From contig CAIJZY010000027.1 of the NCBI GenBank assembly GCA_903825285.1, positions 1 to 45,656 on the forward strand: 45,656 nucleotides of DNA, in the 5' to 3' direction. The DNA is from an uncultured Opitutia bacterium (GTDB lineage Bacteria; Verrucomicrobiota; Verrucomicrobiia; Opitutales; Opitutaceae). This document shows, in pieces, positions 17,069 to 25,586 of this stretch. A program made the translations under genes and the position numbers. Position 1 is the stretch's first letter; every line of letters begins with the position of its first letter. The notes beneath the pieces were generated by a model. The model was not told where the DNA came from and did no database searches. It saw nothing but the letters and a program-made list of their open reading frames with translations.

Positions 17069-20044
17069 TCATAGGTCCGAATTTTGCAGCCAGCGAAAGG
17101 AAACCATGCGGAAGCGGCGGCCGAATCGCCGGTTGGTCGAGTTCAATTCCGCCGGGAGCGACGCGGCTTCCTGGCGGTCATCCAAGTAACCCGGAAATCG
17201 TTGCACCATCGCCTCGGCCCACGCACGTCCCGTCGTCTCTCCCGTGGCCGGGTTCAGCACCTCACCGTACACGCGGACCCGAAAGGTATCCGATCGCGCC
17301 GCTAGCACCGGTGCCAGACCGGACATGACATCACCGGAGGTCAGCCACTGTGAGCAGAATTCTGGCACGACGGCCGGATCATTAAGGTTGGTCAGGGCAA
17401 TTGCCTGCTCGAGCAGGTTGTGTCCTCCAAACTCGGCCACCGGGGCGAGAAATTCCTCGACGCTCCGAAACGGTCCCACACTCACCAGTCGCTCTCTCAC
17501 CAGTCGAGCCACCGCCTGGGCCAGAGTGAGGGTCTGCGCGGCAGTGAGGCTCCGGACGCCGCGGCGATACAGGTGAGTGTTGGCGGCCGCCGGTGCATTC
17601 GGCGCCACCGGGGGCACGGTTGTGCTGGCCGCATAACCAGCGTCGGCCTTGTACGTTTCTTGGGCGGACATCGGGAATCGATAGAATGCCGTGGCGGACA
17701 TCATCGGTGCCACGACGGCAATGTCGTCCGCCGTGCCGGTCGATGCCGAGGCGTTCAGGTAGGTGAATCCCGCGTCCGGATCCATGCGGCCGCTGCGAAG
17801 GACTGACAACCACGCAGTCTCGTTGGTGGAGTTCATGTTGAAGGCCCCGGCCTGCAGCAGAAACATGGAGGAATAGCCGGTCGCGGCTTCGGCCAGAAGT
17901 TCATCCACGCGCGTGGCAGAATCCACCAGGCGCAGGAATGGATTGGGCATCCGCGTTTCCGACGCACCCATCGCGGTGCTCACCTCTGGCGTGAGTCCGG
18001 AAAAGAAATATCGGTCGAAGCAGGCGTTCCAGTGGTCGGCAGCGCCCCAGGAATTCCCGATGGCAAATGGCCGGGCGCCAGCCACGGGCAGGTGCTGCAG
18101 GGCACCGACGGAAAGCATCGGCTGGCGTGGCAGCTCGAAGACGGGCGTATCCTCGTTGTACGACTGTCCCGTGGAACTCGACGCGCTGGCCGGCAGCGCT
18201 CGATCCAGCAGGCGATCGGGAAAAGCGATCGCCGTGTAGTTGGGATACAGCTCCGGCCTGGGTCCATTCGCACCCGGCGAGTAGGCAGTGGATGGCACGG
18301 TGCTTTCACGCGGATCCTGTCCCAGAGTGCCAAGCCAGATGTCCGGCGCTCCCGGCGTGTCGGTGCTTTCGGCGAGATGAAAGAGGTAGGTTACCTGATA
18401 GGTGGCCGCGCTGATGGGTGCGGGCGTGGTCACAAATGCGGAGAACGTCGGGCTTAGAAAAGTGCGGAGTAATTCCCGGCCCGCCGTGGACCCGACTCGG
18501 TACAGGCGCAGTTGAAGCTGCGTCGAATTTCCAGCCAGATGAGCCATGGCTGAATTGGCCAGCGCCGTGCCCGGCATCGCCCGTTGCACACCCTGTCCGG
18601 CGGCCGAACTCAGTGTCCGGGTGTAGAACACACTGCCAAACCCCGCGGCTGGAGGCGACCCCTGCTTGTTCAGATCCTCACCGGATGCCCAGGTATGCAC
18701 GCGGCCCGGAAGCCAGGTTTGACGGTCGGGTCGGACGTCCGCCACCCAGGGCAGGCTGATGCGCAGCGGCGACCCGTAAAGCGCATCGAGCGCCACCACC
18801 GCCGAGCCCGTGCCTCCCGTGTCATCAATCACCTGCACGGACGGGAGATTCTCCACCTCGAGTTGGAGATCCTCGGGCACCAGTGCGCTGGTGAAGGGAT
18901 TCCACAGCGACACGAGCCAGCGCGCCCTCACCTCCAGCGGACGCGTGCTTCCGCTCACGGATTGATCGGTGCGAACATTGAACGTGAGCAGCAGGTACGA
19001 GAGCACGGGTGTGATTCCATGTGTCACCCCCGCCGATGTTCGGGGCGGCGTCATGAGGCAGCGGTGACGCAGTGAAGCGCCCGTGGCACCCATCGGCTGG
19101 GCATAGGTGGAGTACTGCGCCCAGGCCGCAAAGCTGTCGCCCAGGCACTCCGGCTTCAGGGACAGATCCCGGCGCAGGCCACCGCGTCGCGGATCCGCGA
19201 GGACTGCCCGGTGATTGACGGTCCAACTGTCGAAACTCGCGCGCACCGGCTCGCGGCCCGCGGGAACCGCGCCCGCTGCGCTTTTCATCCACGCCAGTTG
19301 CTCGAGCATCCAGACCTTGGACAGCAGCGGCTGATTTTCCAGAGTGCGGGGTTCAAACACGAGATTGCCAGCCGCATCGGAGGGACCCGCACCCAGCGCG
19401 AGCTGCTGACGCACGCGGCGTCGCGCCTCGTCCGAGTCAAAGGGAGCATACGTGACCCCGGAGATGTCCCCGCTAAGCGCCACCGAAGCCTTTACGCCCT
19501 CGTCACCCACCCACCAAGCCAAGCGCCCAATCGTCCTGCGTTCTGCGCTGCCCAACGGCCAGGCTGCCTCAATTGGCTGCAACGGCGCCAGCGTCCCACC
19601 CGAGGCCGACGTGGAGTTGGCACCGACCAGTTCAATGGTCGTTCGATTCCGCAGATCCAACTCCTCCATGGCTCCGGTCTGCGCACCACTCACCAGCCAG
19701 GTCAGCGGAGTGATTCCAGACTCCGCGCTATCCCACACGCCCGTGTAGCGCTGCGTCGCAGTCGTTCCCGTCCATGCTTCTGCCGACGTGGTGACGCGCG
19801 TGTCGGGTCCCGCCGTTTCCTGCAGCCGGCCGAGCGCGAGGGCCAGGGCGACGCGGGCATTTTGCCGCGCCTGGGCGCGAGCCACCGTCTGATCCGCCAC
19901 GGCGGTTTCAATCCGCGCATACACCGTCAGCGCCCCCAGCAACACGCCAAGCGATGCCACGACGACCAGCGTCACAACGAGCACGAATCCGCTTGTGCGC
20001 GACGCCCCTCCGACCGCTGCAGACACTCGTTGAACTTCAGGCAT
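17069..20044 (-). CDS. Verru_Chthon cassette protein A-like, large membrane-anchored pilin-cassette protein
   Basis: 991 residues. The N-terminus has one long hydrophobic helix (SGFVLVVTLVVVASLGVLLG, ~18-45) preceded by a short positive segment, like PilX/GspK-type proteins, and is followed by a periplasmic region without catalytic motifs I can see. The C-terminus RRFRMVSFRWLQNSDL resembles the typical end of this family. In known genomes protein A is encoded with prepilin-like proteins B, C and D, and that is so here: D, B and C lie directly upstream. It starts three bases after the stop of gene C. The function of the cassette is not established; a surface or secretion pseudopilus is the usual guess. 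Confidence 0.8.
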   Translation of the reverse strand: MPEVQRVSAAVGGASRTSGFVLVVTLVVVASLGVLLGALTVYARIETAVADQTVARAQARQNARVALALALGRLQETAGPDTRVTTSAEAWTGTTATQRYTGVWDSAESGITPLTWLVSGAQTGAMEELDLRNRTTIELVGANSTSASGGTLAPLQPIEAAWPLGSAERRTIGRLAWWVGDEGVKASVALSGDISGVTYAPFDSDEARRRVRQQLALGAGPSDAAGNLVFEPRTLENQPLLSKVWMLEQLAWMKSAAGAVPAGREPVRASFDSWTVNHRAVLADPRRGGLRRDLSLKPECLGDSFAAWAQYSTYAQPMGATGASLRHRCLMTPPRTSAGVTHGITPVLSYLLLTFNVRTDQSVSGSTRPLEVRARWLVSLWNPFTSALVPEDLQLEVENLPSVQVIDDTGGTGSAVVALDALYGSPLRISLPWVADVRPDRQTWLPGRVHTWASGEDLNKQGSPPAAGFGSVFYTRTLSSAAGQGVQRAMPGTALANSAMAHLAGNSTQLQLRLYRVGSTAGRELLRTFLSPTFSAFVTTPAPISAATYQVTYLFHLAESTDTPGAPDIWLGTLGQDPRESTVPSTAYSPGANGPRPELYPNYTAIAFPDRLLDRALPASASSSTGQSYNEDTPVFELPRQPMLSVGALQHLPVAGARPFAIGNSWGAADHWNACFDRYFFSGLTPEVSTAMGASETRMPNPFLRLVDSATRVDELLAEAATGYSSMFLLQAGAFNMNSTNETAWLSVLRSGRMDPDAGFTYLNASASTGTADDIAVVAPMMSATAFYRFPMSAQETYKADAGYAASTTVPPVAPNAPAAANTHLYRRGVRSLTAAQTLTLAQAVARLVRERLVSVGPFRSVEEFLAPVAEFGGHNLLEQAIALTNLNDPAVVPEFCSQWLTSGDVMSGLAPVLAARSDTFRVRVYGEVLNPATGETTGRAWAEAMVQRFPGYLDDRQEAASLPAELNSTNRRFGRRFRMVSFRWLQNSDL

Positions 20045-20047
20045 GCG

Positions 20048-21010
20048 TTACCGTCCGCCCAGCGGCAGCAGGATGCGGCGCGTGAAGACATACGACTCCG
20101 ATTCCGCGATCTGCCACCAGTCCCCCGTGAGTTGCCCCGATTCCAGCGCCGCGATCCGGCGCGCGCCCTCGGGAGAGAGGATGCGCAGCAGAACATCCGC
20201 GACGAAAAGCCGGGGCGCATGCCCGGCCGTCACTCCCTCATCTCCGCCCACTGCATACTCGAGTGTCCCTCCCGCCTTGGGAAACAGTCGGATCAATGAG
20301 GTCCCATCCGCACCTGGAAACTGCGCGTCGCGACTAAACCGCACGCCAAAATCCACGACCTCCTCCGCCAGCAGGGCGCGCAGCGGCGGCGACACGAGAC
20401 TGCCCGCCGACCCCGCTGCCACCGAGGCAGTCGTGTAGGCGGCCGCGGATAGGTCATAACCGCCGGCAAACGTCGCCGACGCCGTCGCCTCGGACCGATA
20501 CAGCAGGTAGCGACCTTGCGTGCTGCCGGCCGTGGGTGCTCGTCGAATGAGCTGGTAAGCCACCGCCGCTGGCGCCGTGGGTTCAGCGGAGCGCGCATCG
20601 CCGCCGCGCCGTGTTGTGATACAGCGCAGCCACATTCCCGCCCGGCCAAATCGGGCGGTGCGGAACGGCTCTGCATCCAGTCGCACCGAAGACTCCTCCT
20701 GCTTGGCCCCACCGACCCAGGCACCACTGGCACCGCCTCCGCCCTGGACCGTGGCCGCCAGCCAGATGCCAGGTCCGTCAGGTCCCCGTGCCCCCTGCAG
20801 GTCGAGGGTCAGCAATTCCAGCACATGGAGTGCCTCCGCTTCCGCGGCTAGGCGTCCCTGCGTCCGCTCCCACCCCGTCATTATGCGCGCCAGCATGAAC
20901 GCCAACGCCGCCATGATCACCACGCTGATCGCAACTGCGACCAGCAGTTCGAGTAAAGTGAACCCCGCGGGCAGCGCGTCACCTGACTTTGGTGCTCGCG
21001 TTGCCCTCAT
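20048..21010 (-). CDS. Verru_Chthon cassette protein C-like prepilin
   Basis: 320 residues. The prepilin motif is PAGFTLLELLVAVAI: Gly before the cleavage site, Phe at +1, Glu at +5, then a hydrophobic helix. I chose the ATG at 21010-21008 because it overlaps the upstream stop codon as ATGA. A longer reading from 21127 would run inside gene B and push the motif unusually far in. The mature domain is long for a pseudopilin, resembling GspJ-like minor pilins. Likely processed by a prepilin peptidase, which is not encoded in this window. Confidence 0.78.
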   Translation of the reverse strand: MRATRAPKSGDALPAGFTLLELLVAVAISVVIMAALAFMLARIMTGWERTQGRLAAEAEALHVLELLTLDLQGARGPDGPGIWLAATVQGGGGASGAWVGGAKQEESSVRLDAEPFRTARFGRAGMWLRCITTRRGGDARSAEPTAPAAVAYQLIRRAPTAGSTQGRYLLYRSEATASATFAGGYDLSAAAYTTASVAAGSAGSLVSPPLRALLAEEVVDFGVRFSRDAQFPGADGTSLIRLFPKAGGTLEYAVGGDEGVTAGHAPRLFVADVLLRILSPEGARRIAALESGQLTGDWWQIAESESYVFTRRILLPLGGR

Positions 21011-21570
21011 GGATTTACGGCTAGGGTGAGCACCACGAATGACATCTGCGAAGGATCGACCGTGACTGCGCCCGATGTCTTCCCGTGAGGGTAAGGCCAC
21101 CAAACCCAGGCCGTCGCCACCAGGCAACCCGCCTCGAGGGCCGCACCTGACAGCGGCGGATTCGCCCGCACCTCTGCGAGAAAAAATCGCTCGTCGGGCG
21201 CGATGCCCAGCGCGCAGTCATCGGCATCTTCCTCGCACACGACTCTGAGGCCGTCCGCATCACCGATGAACCGCAGTGGCGCCGGCCCTGCTTCCGAGGG
21301 CATCCGGGCCGCAAGCGAGGCCAGTCTCTCCCAGGGATCGCTTCCTGGGGCCGTGCGCAGTAGGCGTTGCAGTTCCACTTCGATCGGTTCGGCCAGATGC
21401 ACGGCTCGCGTGCGTGACATCGCGTCGGACGCCAGTCGGTTCCCCGCGACCATGAGCATGATCAGGCTGGTCGAGGCCAGCGCGAGGATCCCGATCGCGA
21501 GCAACACCTCGACGAGGGTAAAGCCTCTCCGCCAACACCCCTGCCTCCGCCTGAAATTTGAGCCTCTCAT
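21007..21570 (-). CDS. Verru_Chthon cassette protein B-like prepilin
   Basis: 187 residues beginning MRGSNFRRRQGCWRRGFTLVEVLLAIGILALAS: a basic leader, then G/FTLVE with Glu5 intact and a hydrophobic helix, as in GspI/PilV-like minor pseudopilins. It follows gene D by 15 bases and overlaps the start of gene C by four (ATGA). No other motif is visible in the periplasmic part. The assignment to B rests on order (D-B-C-A) and size. Confidence 0.75.
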   Translation of the reverse strand: MRGSNFRRRQGCWRRGFTLVEVLLAIGILALASTSLIMLMVAGNRLASDAMSRTRAVHLAEPIEVELQRLLRTAPGSDPWERLASLAARMPSEAGPAPLRFIGDADGLRVVCEEDADDCALGIAPDERFFLAEVRANPPLSGAALEAGCLVATAWVWWPYPHGKTSGAVTVDPSQMSFVVLTLAVNP

Positions 21571-21585
21571 GCGTCCGACTGCCGA

Positions 21586-22248
21586 TCAGAATCCAAGGCC
21601 CGCGAACCGATCGACCGGCAGGGCGAGTCCATAGTCGCTCAGTACGATGCCATGCGCGGACATCGGGAGTTTGAGTTCAACCCCAGCCGGCGTTCGCCGT
21701 CCCGCGGCCAGCACCACTCGATCGTCGCTTCCCGCCACCGGCGTGTCGGTTGGTCCCAGCGGGTGCTGCAGGCGAAGCCATGCGCGCGGTCCAGAGTCCT
21801 CCGCCACCAGACTCTCGGGCTCGGCCAGCACCAGCGTTGACACCCACGCCGCCGGCCAGGGCGCACCGTCGTTTCGCAGGCTCACGCCTTGGACACTGGC
21901 CGTGCCCGGAACCACGAACACGCCCGAAGGCAACAGGACGCCACTGTCCAGTGGCTGCCAAAACTCGGAATCCGGCGCGTCTTCCGCAGCCAAACGCAGT
22001 CGGCGCAGAAATCCTTCGCTGGTCGGTTCAGCATCGACGAGCAACACCACCCGCGTGGCATGCAGGGCGGCGTATCCGCGTCCGGCTGCCAGCATGGCGG
22101 CGACCAGCGATTGACCGGACCGCAGCATCGCCGTGGTCGGACCCGATCGAAGCGACGAGCCGCCGGCGACGGCCAACACGGCGATCAGCGCTAACACCAC
22201 CAGGAGTTCGATCAGGGTGAAGGCGTGAGTGAACGGATGTGTTTTCAT
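21586..22248 (-). CDS. Verru_Chthon cassette protein D-like prepilin
   Basis: 220 residues, MKTHPFTHAFTLIELLVVLALIAVLAVAGG. The cleavage motif is HA/FTLIE: Ala replaces the usual Gly at -1, which prepilin peptidases tolerate to a degree, and Glu5 is present. The remaining domain resembles GspH/FimT-type minor pseudopilins. Its ATG overlaps the stop of the preceding prepilin gene as ATGA, so translation is coupled. Gene B follows after 15 bases. Confidence 0.77.
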   Translation of the reverse strand: MKTHPFTHAFTLIELLVVLALIAVLAVAGGSSLRSGPTTAMLRSGQSLVAAMLAAGRGYAALHATRVVLLVDAEPTSEGFLRRLRLAAEDAPDSEFWQPLDSGVLLPSGVFVVPGTASVQGVSLRNDGAPWPAAWVSTLVLAEPESLVAEDSGPRAWLRLQHPLGPTDTPVAGSDDRVVLAAGRRTPAGVELKLPMSAHGIVLSDYGLALPVDRFAGLGF

Positions 22249-22835
22249 CTCCAGCTCAGCACCAGGTCCTCAGGCTGAGAACCACGTCCGGCTGAGTAAA
22301 AGATGACCCCCGCATTGATCCCGACGTGCAGGTCGAGCGCATCGGATATTGGCGACAAAGGCTCGCCCCCGTCCGCGCGCACCGGCCGGGCCGGTCCATC
22401 CGTTTCGGTGATCCTTCCGTCCCCATCGTGATCATAGAGCACCCCGATGTCGGTGTTTCCGAAGGCATCCACCAGTGCGTCCTTGGCGGCGTTCATCTCC
22501 TCCTCCCCGATCGCGTAGAACACAGCCTGACGGTAATTTCCTCCCAAGGCCTCGCTCGGGGCCGGCGCTGATCCGTCCACTGTCCTTCCGGTCACCGCAC
22601 CCGCGAATCGCGCGGCGTCCAGTTTTCCGGTGCCGGCATCCACCGCGGGAAAATAGCCGTACTCCTGCCGGAACAACTCCATGGCCGCGGCCCATTGGCC
22701 GAAGCGCACCTTGGTGCGGGCCCGCTGCGCGGTGATGCGCGCCGCGGCCGTGGTTGGAATCAGAATGCCGGCCAGCAATCCGATGATGGCGATCACCGTC
22801 AGCAGCTCGAGAAGCGTGAAGGCCGCGCGTCGCAT
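22245..22835 (-). CDS. Type II secretion/type IV pilin-like protein
   Basis: 196 residues from the ATG at 22835, beginning MRRAAFTLLELLTVIAIIGLLAGILIPTTAA. The short basic leader, A/FTLLE with Glu5, and the helix are those of GspG/PilA-type proteins, followed by a helix with QRARTKVRFGQWAAAMELFRQEYGYFP, the usual major-pseudopilin pattern. The mature part contains YDHDGDGRITETDG, resembling an EF-hand-type calcium loop; GspG proteins bind calcium, so this may stabilise the pilin. It starts two bases after the upstream gene's stop and overlaps gene D by four bases. Confidence 0.82.
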   Translation of the reverse strand: MRRAAFTLLELLTVIAIIGLLAGILIPTTAAARITAQRARTKVRFGQWAAAMELFRQEYGYFPAVDAGTGKLDAARFAGAVTGRTVDGSAPAPSEALGGNYRQAVFYAIGEEEMNAAKDALVDAFGNTDIGVLYDHDGDGRITETDGPARPVRADGGEPLSPISDALDLHVGINAGVIFYSAGRGSQPEDLVLSWR

Positions 22836-22837
22836 GC

Positions 22838-23431
22838 TCAGCGATTCGCATAGAGATTGGCCGCGGCATTCGGCGCCGTGGAAACCACGCCTCCGCGCGC
22901 ACCCGTGCGCTCCGGCACCACCGTGTCCACGCTCGGCAGGAGTTCGGATTTGCTGCGGGCGCCGTACGAAAAGAGCACGAACCCACGCTCCGCCGCGGAC
23001 GGTCCCCTCGTGCGCGCAAAGTAGGCGTACTGGTATTCGCGCCCCCACGGATCGACGAAGCTGTTACCGACGGCTGCCGGATGCGCCTCGTCGCGCAGCA
23101 CGATTCGCGCGGAACCCACGCAACTGCGCCCGTTCATGGCCGCACCCTCGGGACCCATGTGTCCGCTCAAGGCCTGGTACAATTCCTGTGGCGTGCCGAC
23201 CGCCTGGGGATAATCGCCGTTGTCGCGGCGATACTGCTCCAGCATGAGGCTGATGGCCGCGAGCTCCGTCCTCGTCCGCTCCACCGCCGCCTGACTCCGG
23301 GCGCCCTGCATCGCACCCAGGCCCAGCATCATGAGCAGGCCCATGATCGCCATGACCGCCAGCAGTTAGAGCAGCGTGAACGCCGCCCGGCGAACGCAGG
23401 CTGCATCAAGCTTAACTGGGACGCACAACAT
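22838..23431 (-). pseudogene. GspG-like pseudopilin with a stop codon at the conserved Glu5 position
   Basis: Read from the ATG at 23431 the frame gives MLCVPVKLDAACVRRAAFTLL, then TAA (23368-23366), then LLAVMAIMGLLMMLGLGAM and a normal pseudopilin body (MLEQYRRDNGDYPQAVGTP). The stop sits exactly where every prepilin has Glu5; GAA to TAA is one base change. Downstream of it the frame is open for 171 codons and looks conserved. A protein restarted at the ATG at 23353 would lack the cleavage site and the first part of the helix and could not be a normal pilin. It is the first gene of the operon. Explanations: recent nonsense mutation, sequence error, or, less likely, readthrough. Confidence 0.75.
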
Positions 23432-23457
23432 GGCGCCCAGTCAGCGAACCGAAGCTG

Positions 23458-23483
23458 ATTGCGCAATTAGAAAAGTGCGCAAT
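23458..23483. other. Inverted repeat upstream of the pseudopilin operon
   Basis: ATTGCGCA (23458-23465) and TGCGCAAT (23476-23483) are perfect 8-bp arms around ten bases. It is AT-rich for this genome and lies 27 bases before the first pilin ATG. It could be an operator or part of the acs 3' end. Confidence 0.4.
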
Positions 23484-23486
23484 ACC

Positions 23487-23518
23487 CTTGCAAACAGTAA
23501 GTTACTACTGCTTGCAAG
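23487..23518. other. Long stem-loop between acs and the pseudopilin operon
   Basis: CTTGCAAACAGTA and TACTGCTTGCAAG pair over 13 bases with one mismatch around a 6-base loop. Reading left it lies 18 bases after the acs stop codon, so it may end acs transcription or process the RNA. No T-run follows directly, so an operator is the alternative. Confidence 0.45.
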
Positions 23519-23536
23519 AGACCGCGATAATTCCGC

Positions 23537-25486
23537 TCACTCTTCCTGCTGCAGGCTCGCGACGACGCTGAAGTCCTCGAGCGTGGTGGTGTCGCCCTTC
23601 ACGGCGCCGCCGGCGGCGATTTCCTTCAGGATGCGGCGCATGATTTTTCCGCTGCGGGTCTTGGGCAGTCCCGCGGCAAAGCGGATGTGGTCGGGCTTGG
23701 CGAGCGAACCGATCTCCTTGCCCACGTGGTTGCGCAGCTCCTCCTTCAGCCCGTCGTTCGGCAGGTGGCCGGACTTGAGCGTGACGAAGACGACGAGCGA
23801 CTGGCCCTTGAGCTCGTCGGGGCGGCCGACGGCCGCGGCCTCGGCCACGGCCGGATGCGACACCAGGGCGCTCTCGATCTCCGCCGTGCCGATGCGGTGG
23901 CCGGAGACGTTGAGCACGTCGTCAATGCGGCCGACGATCCAGAAGTAGCCGTCCTTGTCCTGGCGCGCGCCGTCGCCCGTGAAGTAAATCCCGGGAAACT
24001 CGCTCCAGTAGGCCTTGTGGTAGCGGTCGTCGTCGCCCCAGAGCGTGCGCAGCATGGAGGGCCACGGCTTGGTGATGACGAGCTTGCCGCCGGTGTTGCG
24101 CGGGACCTCCTTGCCCTTATCGTCCACGACCTTCGGGACGACGCCGAAGAAAGGCCAGCAGCCCGAGCCGGGCTTGAGCGAGGTGATGCCGGGCATGGGC
24201 GTGATCATGATGGCGCCGGTCTCGGTCTGCCACCACGTGTCCACAATCGGGCAGCGGCGCTTGCCGATCATGGTGTAGTACCACATCCACGCCTCGGGGT
24301 TGATGGGCTCGCCGACCGAGCCCAGCAGGCGCAGCGACGTGAGATGGTGGCGCAGAACGTAGTTGTCGCCCCAGCGCATGAACGCGCGGATGGCGGTGGG
24401 CGCAGTGTAGAGGATGGTCAGGCCGTGCCGGTCGATCATCTGCCAGAACCGGTCGGGCTCGGGCTGGTTCGGGGCGCCCTCGTACATGAAGATCGTGGCG
24501 CCGTTGGCCATCAGGCCGTAGACGACGTAGCTGTGGCCGGTGATCCAGCCGATGTCGGCCGAGCAGAAGTAGCGGTCGTTCTCCTTCAGGTCGAAGACGT
24601 ACTGGGCGCTGAGCTTGGTGCCGAGCAGGTAGCCCGCGCTCGTGTGCAGCACGCCCTTGGGTTTGCCGGTGGAGCCACTGGTGTAGAGGATGAAGAGCGG
24701 GTGCTCGGAATCGAACGCCTTCGCGTGGTGCGTGTTCGGCGCGCCCTCCCAGGCCTCGCGCCACCAGACGTCGCGGCCCTCGACCATCGTGATGGGATTG
24801 CCGCAGCGCTTCACGACGATGACGGTCTGCACGGTCGGCGTGCCCTCCACGGCCTTGTCGACGTTGGCCTTGAGCTCGATGACCTTGCCACGCCGCCAGC
24901 CGCCGTCGGCGGTGATGATCAGCTTGGCCTTGCAGTCGTTGACGCGGTCCTTGATCGCCTCGGCGCTGAAGCCGCCGAAGATCACGGTGTGCACGGCGCC
25001 GACGCGGGCGCACGCCAGCATCGAGATCACCGCCTCGGGAATCATCGGCAGGTAAATCGCCACGCGGTCGCCGGCGCCGATGCCCATGTTCTCGAAAATG
25101 TGGGCAAGCCGGCAGACGTGGAAATGCAGCTGCTTATAGGTGATTGTCCGGACATCGCCCGGCTCGCCCTCGAAAATCAGCGCCGCCTTGTTTTCCCGAT
25201 ACGTGCCGAGATGGCGATCGAGGCAGTTTTCGGAGATGTTTAACTTGCCACCCACAAACCATTTGGCGTGAGGGACATTCCAGTCCAGGACCTTCTTGAA
25301 CGGTTTGCGCCAGACCAGCTGCTCGTTGGCCTGACGAGCCCAGAACTTTTCTGGGGAGTTGACAGACTCGGCATAGAGCTTCTTATAGGCAGCTTCGCTC
25401 CCAAGATTGGCTTGGGCTTTGAACTCGGCCGAGGGCCTGAATTTCCGGTGTTCCCGGGATACTGAGGTAATCGTCTGGTCTGTCAC
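23537..25486 (-). CDS. acs: Acetyl-CoA synthetase (AMP-forming)
   Basis: Activates acetate to acetyl-CoA through acetyl-AMP. The 649 residues are the standard length. Visible marks: the N-terminal ACAS segment, the adenylation P-loop [16 protein letters not shown], the [13 protein letters not shown] motif, [20 protein letters not shown], and the C-terminal [13 protein letters not shown], whose Lys is the residue inactivated by acetylation in this family. ATG start at 25486. It is divergent from the first rho gene across a 100-base gap and convergent with nothing; its 3' end is followed by a stem-loop. Identification is certain. Confidence 0.97.
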   Translation of the reverse strand: MTDQTITSVSREHRKFRPSAEFKAQANLGSEAAYKKLYAESVNSPEKFWARQANEQLVWRKPFKKVLDWNVPHAKWFVGGKLNISENCLDRHLGTYRENKAALIFEGEPGDVRTITYKQLHFHVCRLAHIFENMGIGAGDRVAIYLPMIPEAVISMLACARVGAVHTVIFGGFSAEAIKDRVNDCKAKLIITADGGWRRGKVIELKANVDKAVEGTPTVQTVIVVKRCGNPITMVEGRDVWWREAWEGAPNTHHAKAFDSEHPLFILYTSGSTGKPKGVLHTSAGYLLGTKLSAQYVFDLKENDRYFCSADIGWITGHSYVVYGLMANGATIFMYEGAPNQPEPDRFWQMIDRHGLTILYTAPTAIRAFMRWGDNYVLRHHLTSLRLLGSVGEPINPEAWMWYYTMIGKRRCPIVDTWWQTETGAIMITPMPGITSLKPGSGCWPFFGVVPKVVDDKGKEVPRNTGGKLVITKPWPSMLRTLWGDDDRYHKAYWSEFPGIYFTGDGARQDKDGYFWIVGRIDDVLNVSGHRIGTAEIESALVSHPAVAEAAAVGRPDELKGQSLVVFVTLKSGHLPNDGLKEELRNHVGKEIGSLAKPDHIRFAAGLPKTRSGKIMRRILKEIAAGGAVKGDTTTLEDFSVVASLQQEE

Positions 25487-25586
25487 GTTAGTGGCGGATT
25501 TTAGGGGTTAGGGACGCAAACTGCGGCTCCTTATCCCGCCACGAGTTTCAAGCGTCAAGCGCGGGCGTGAACGTCACACCTTTTGT

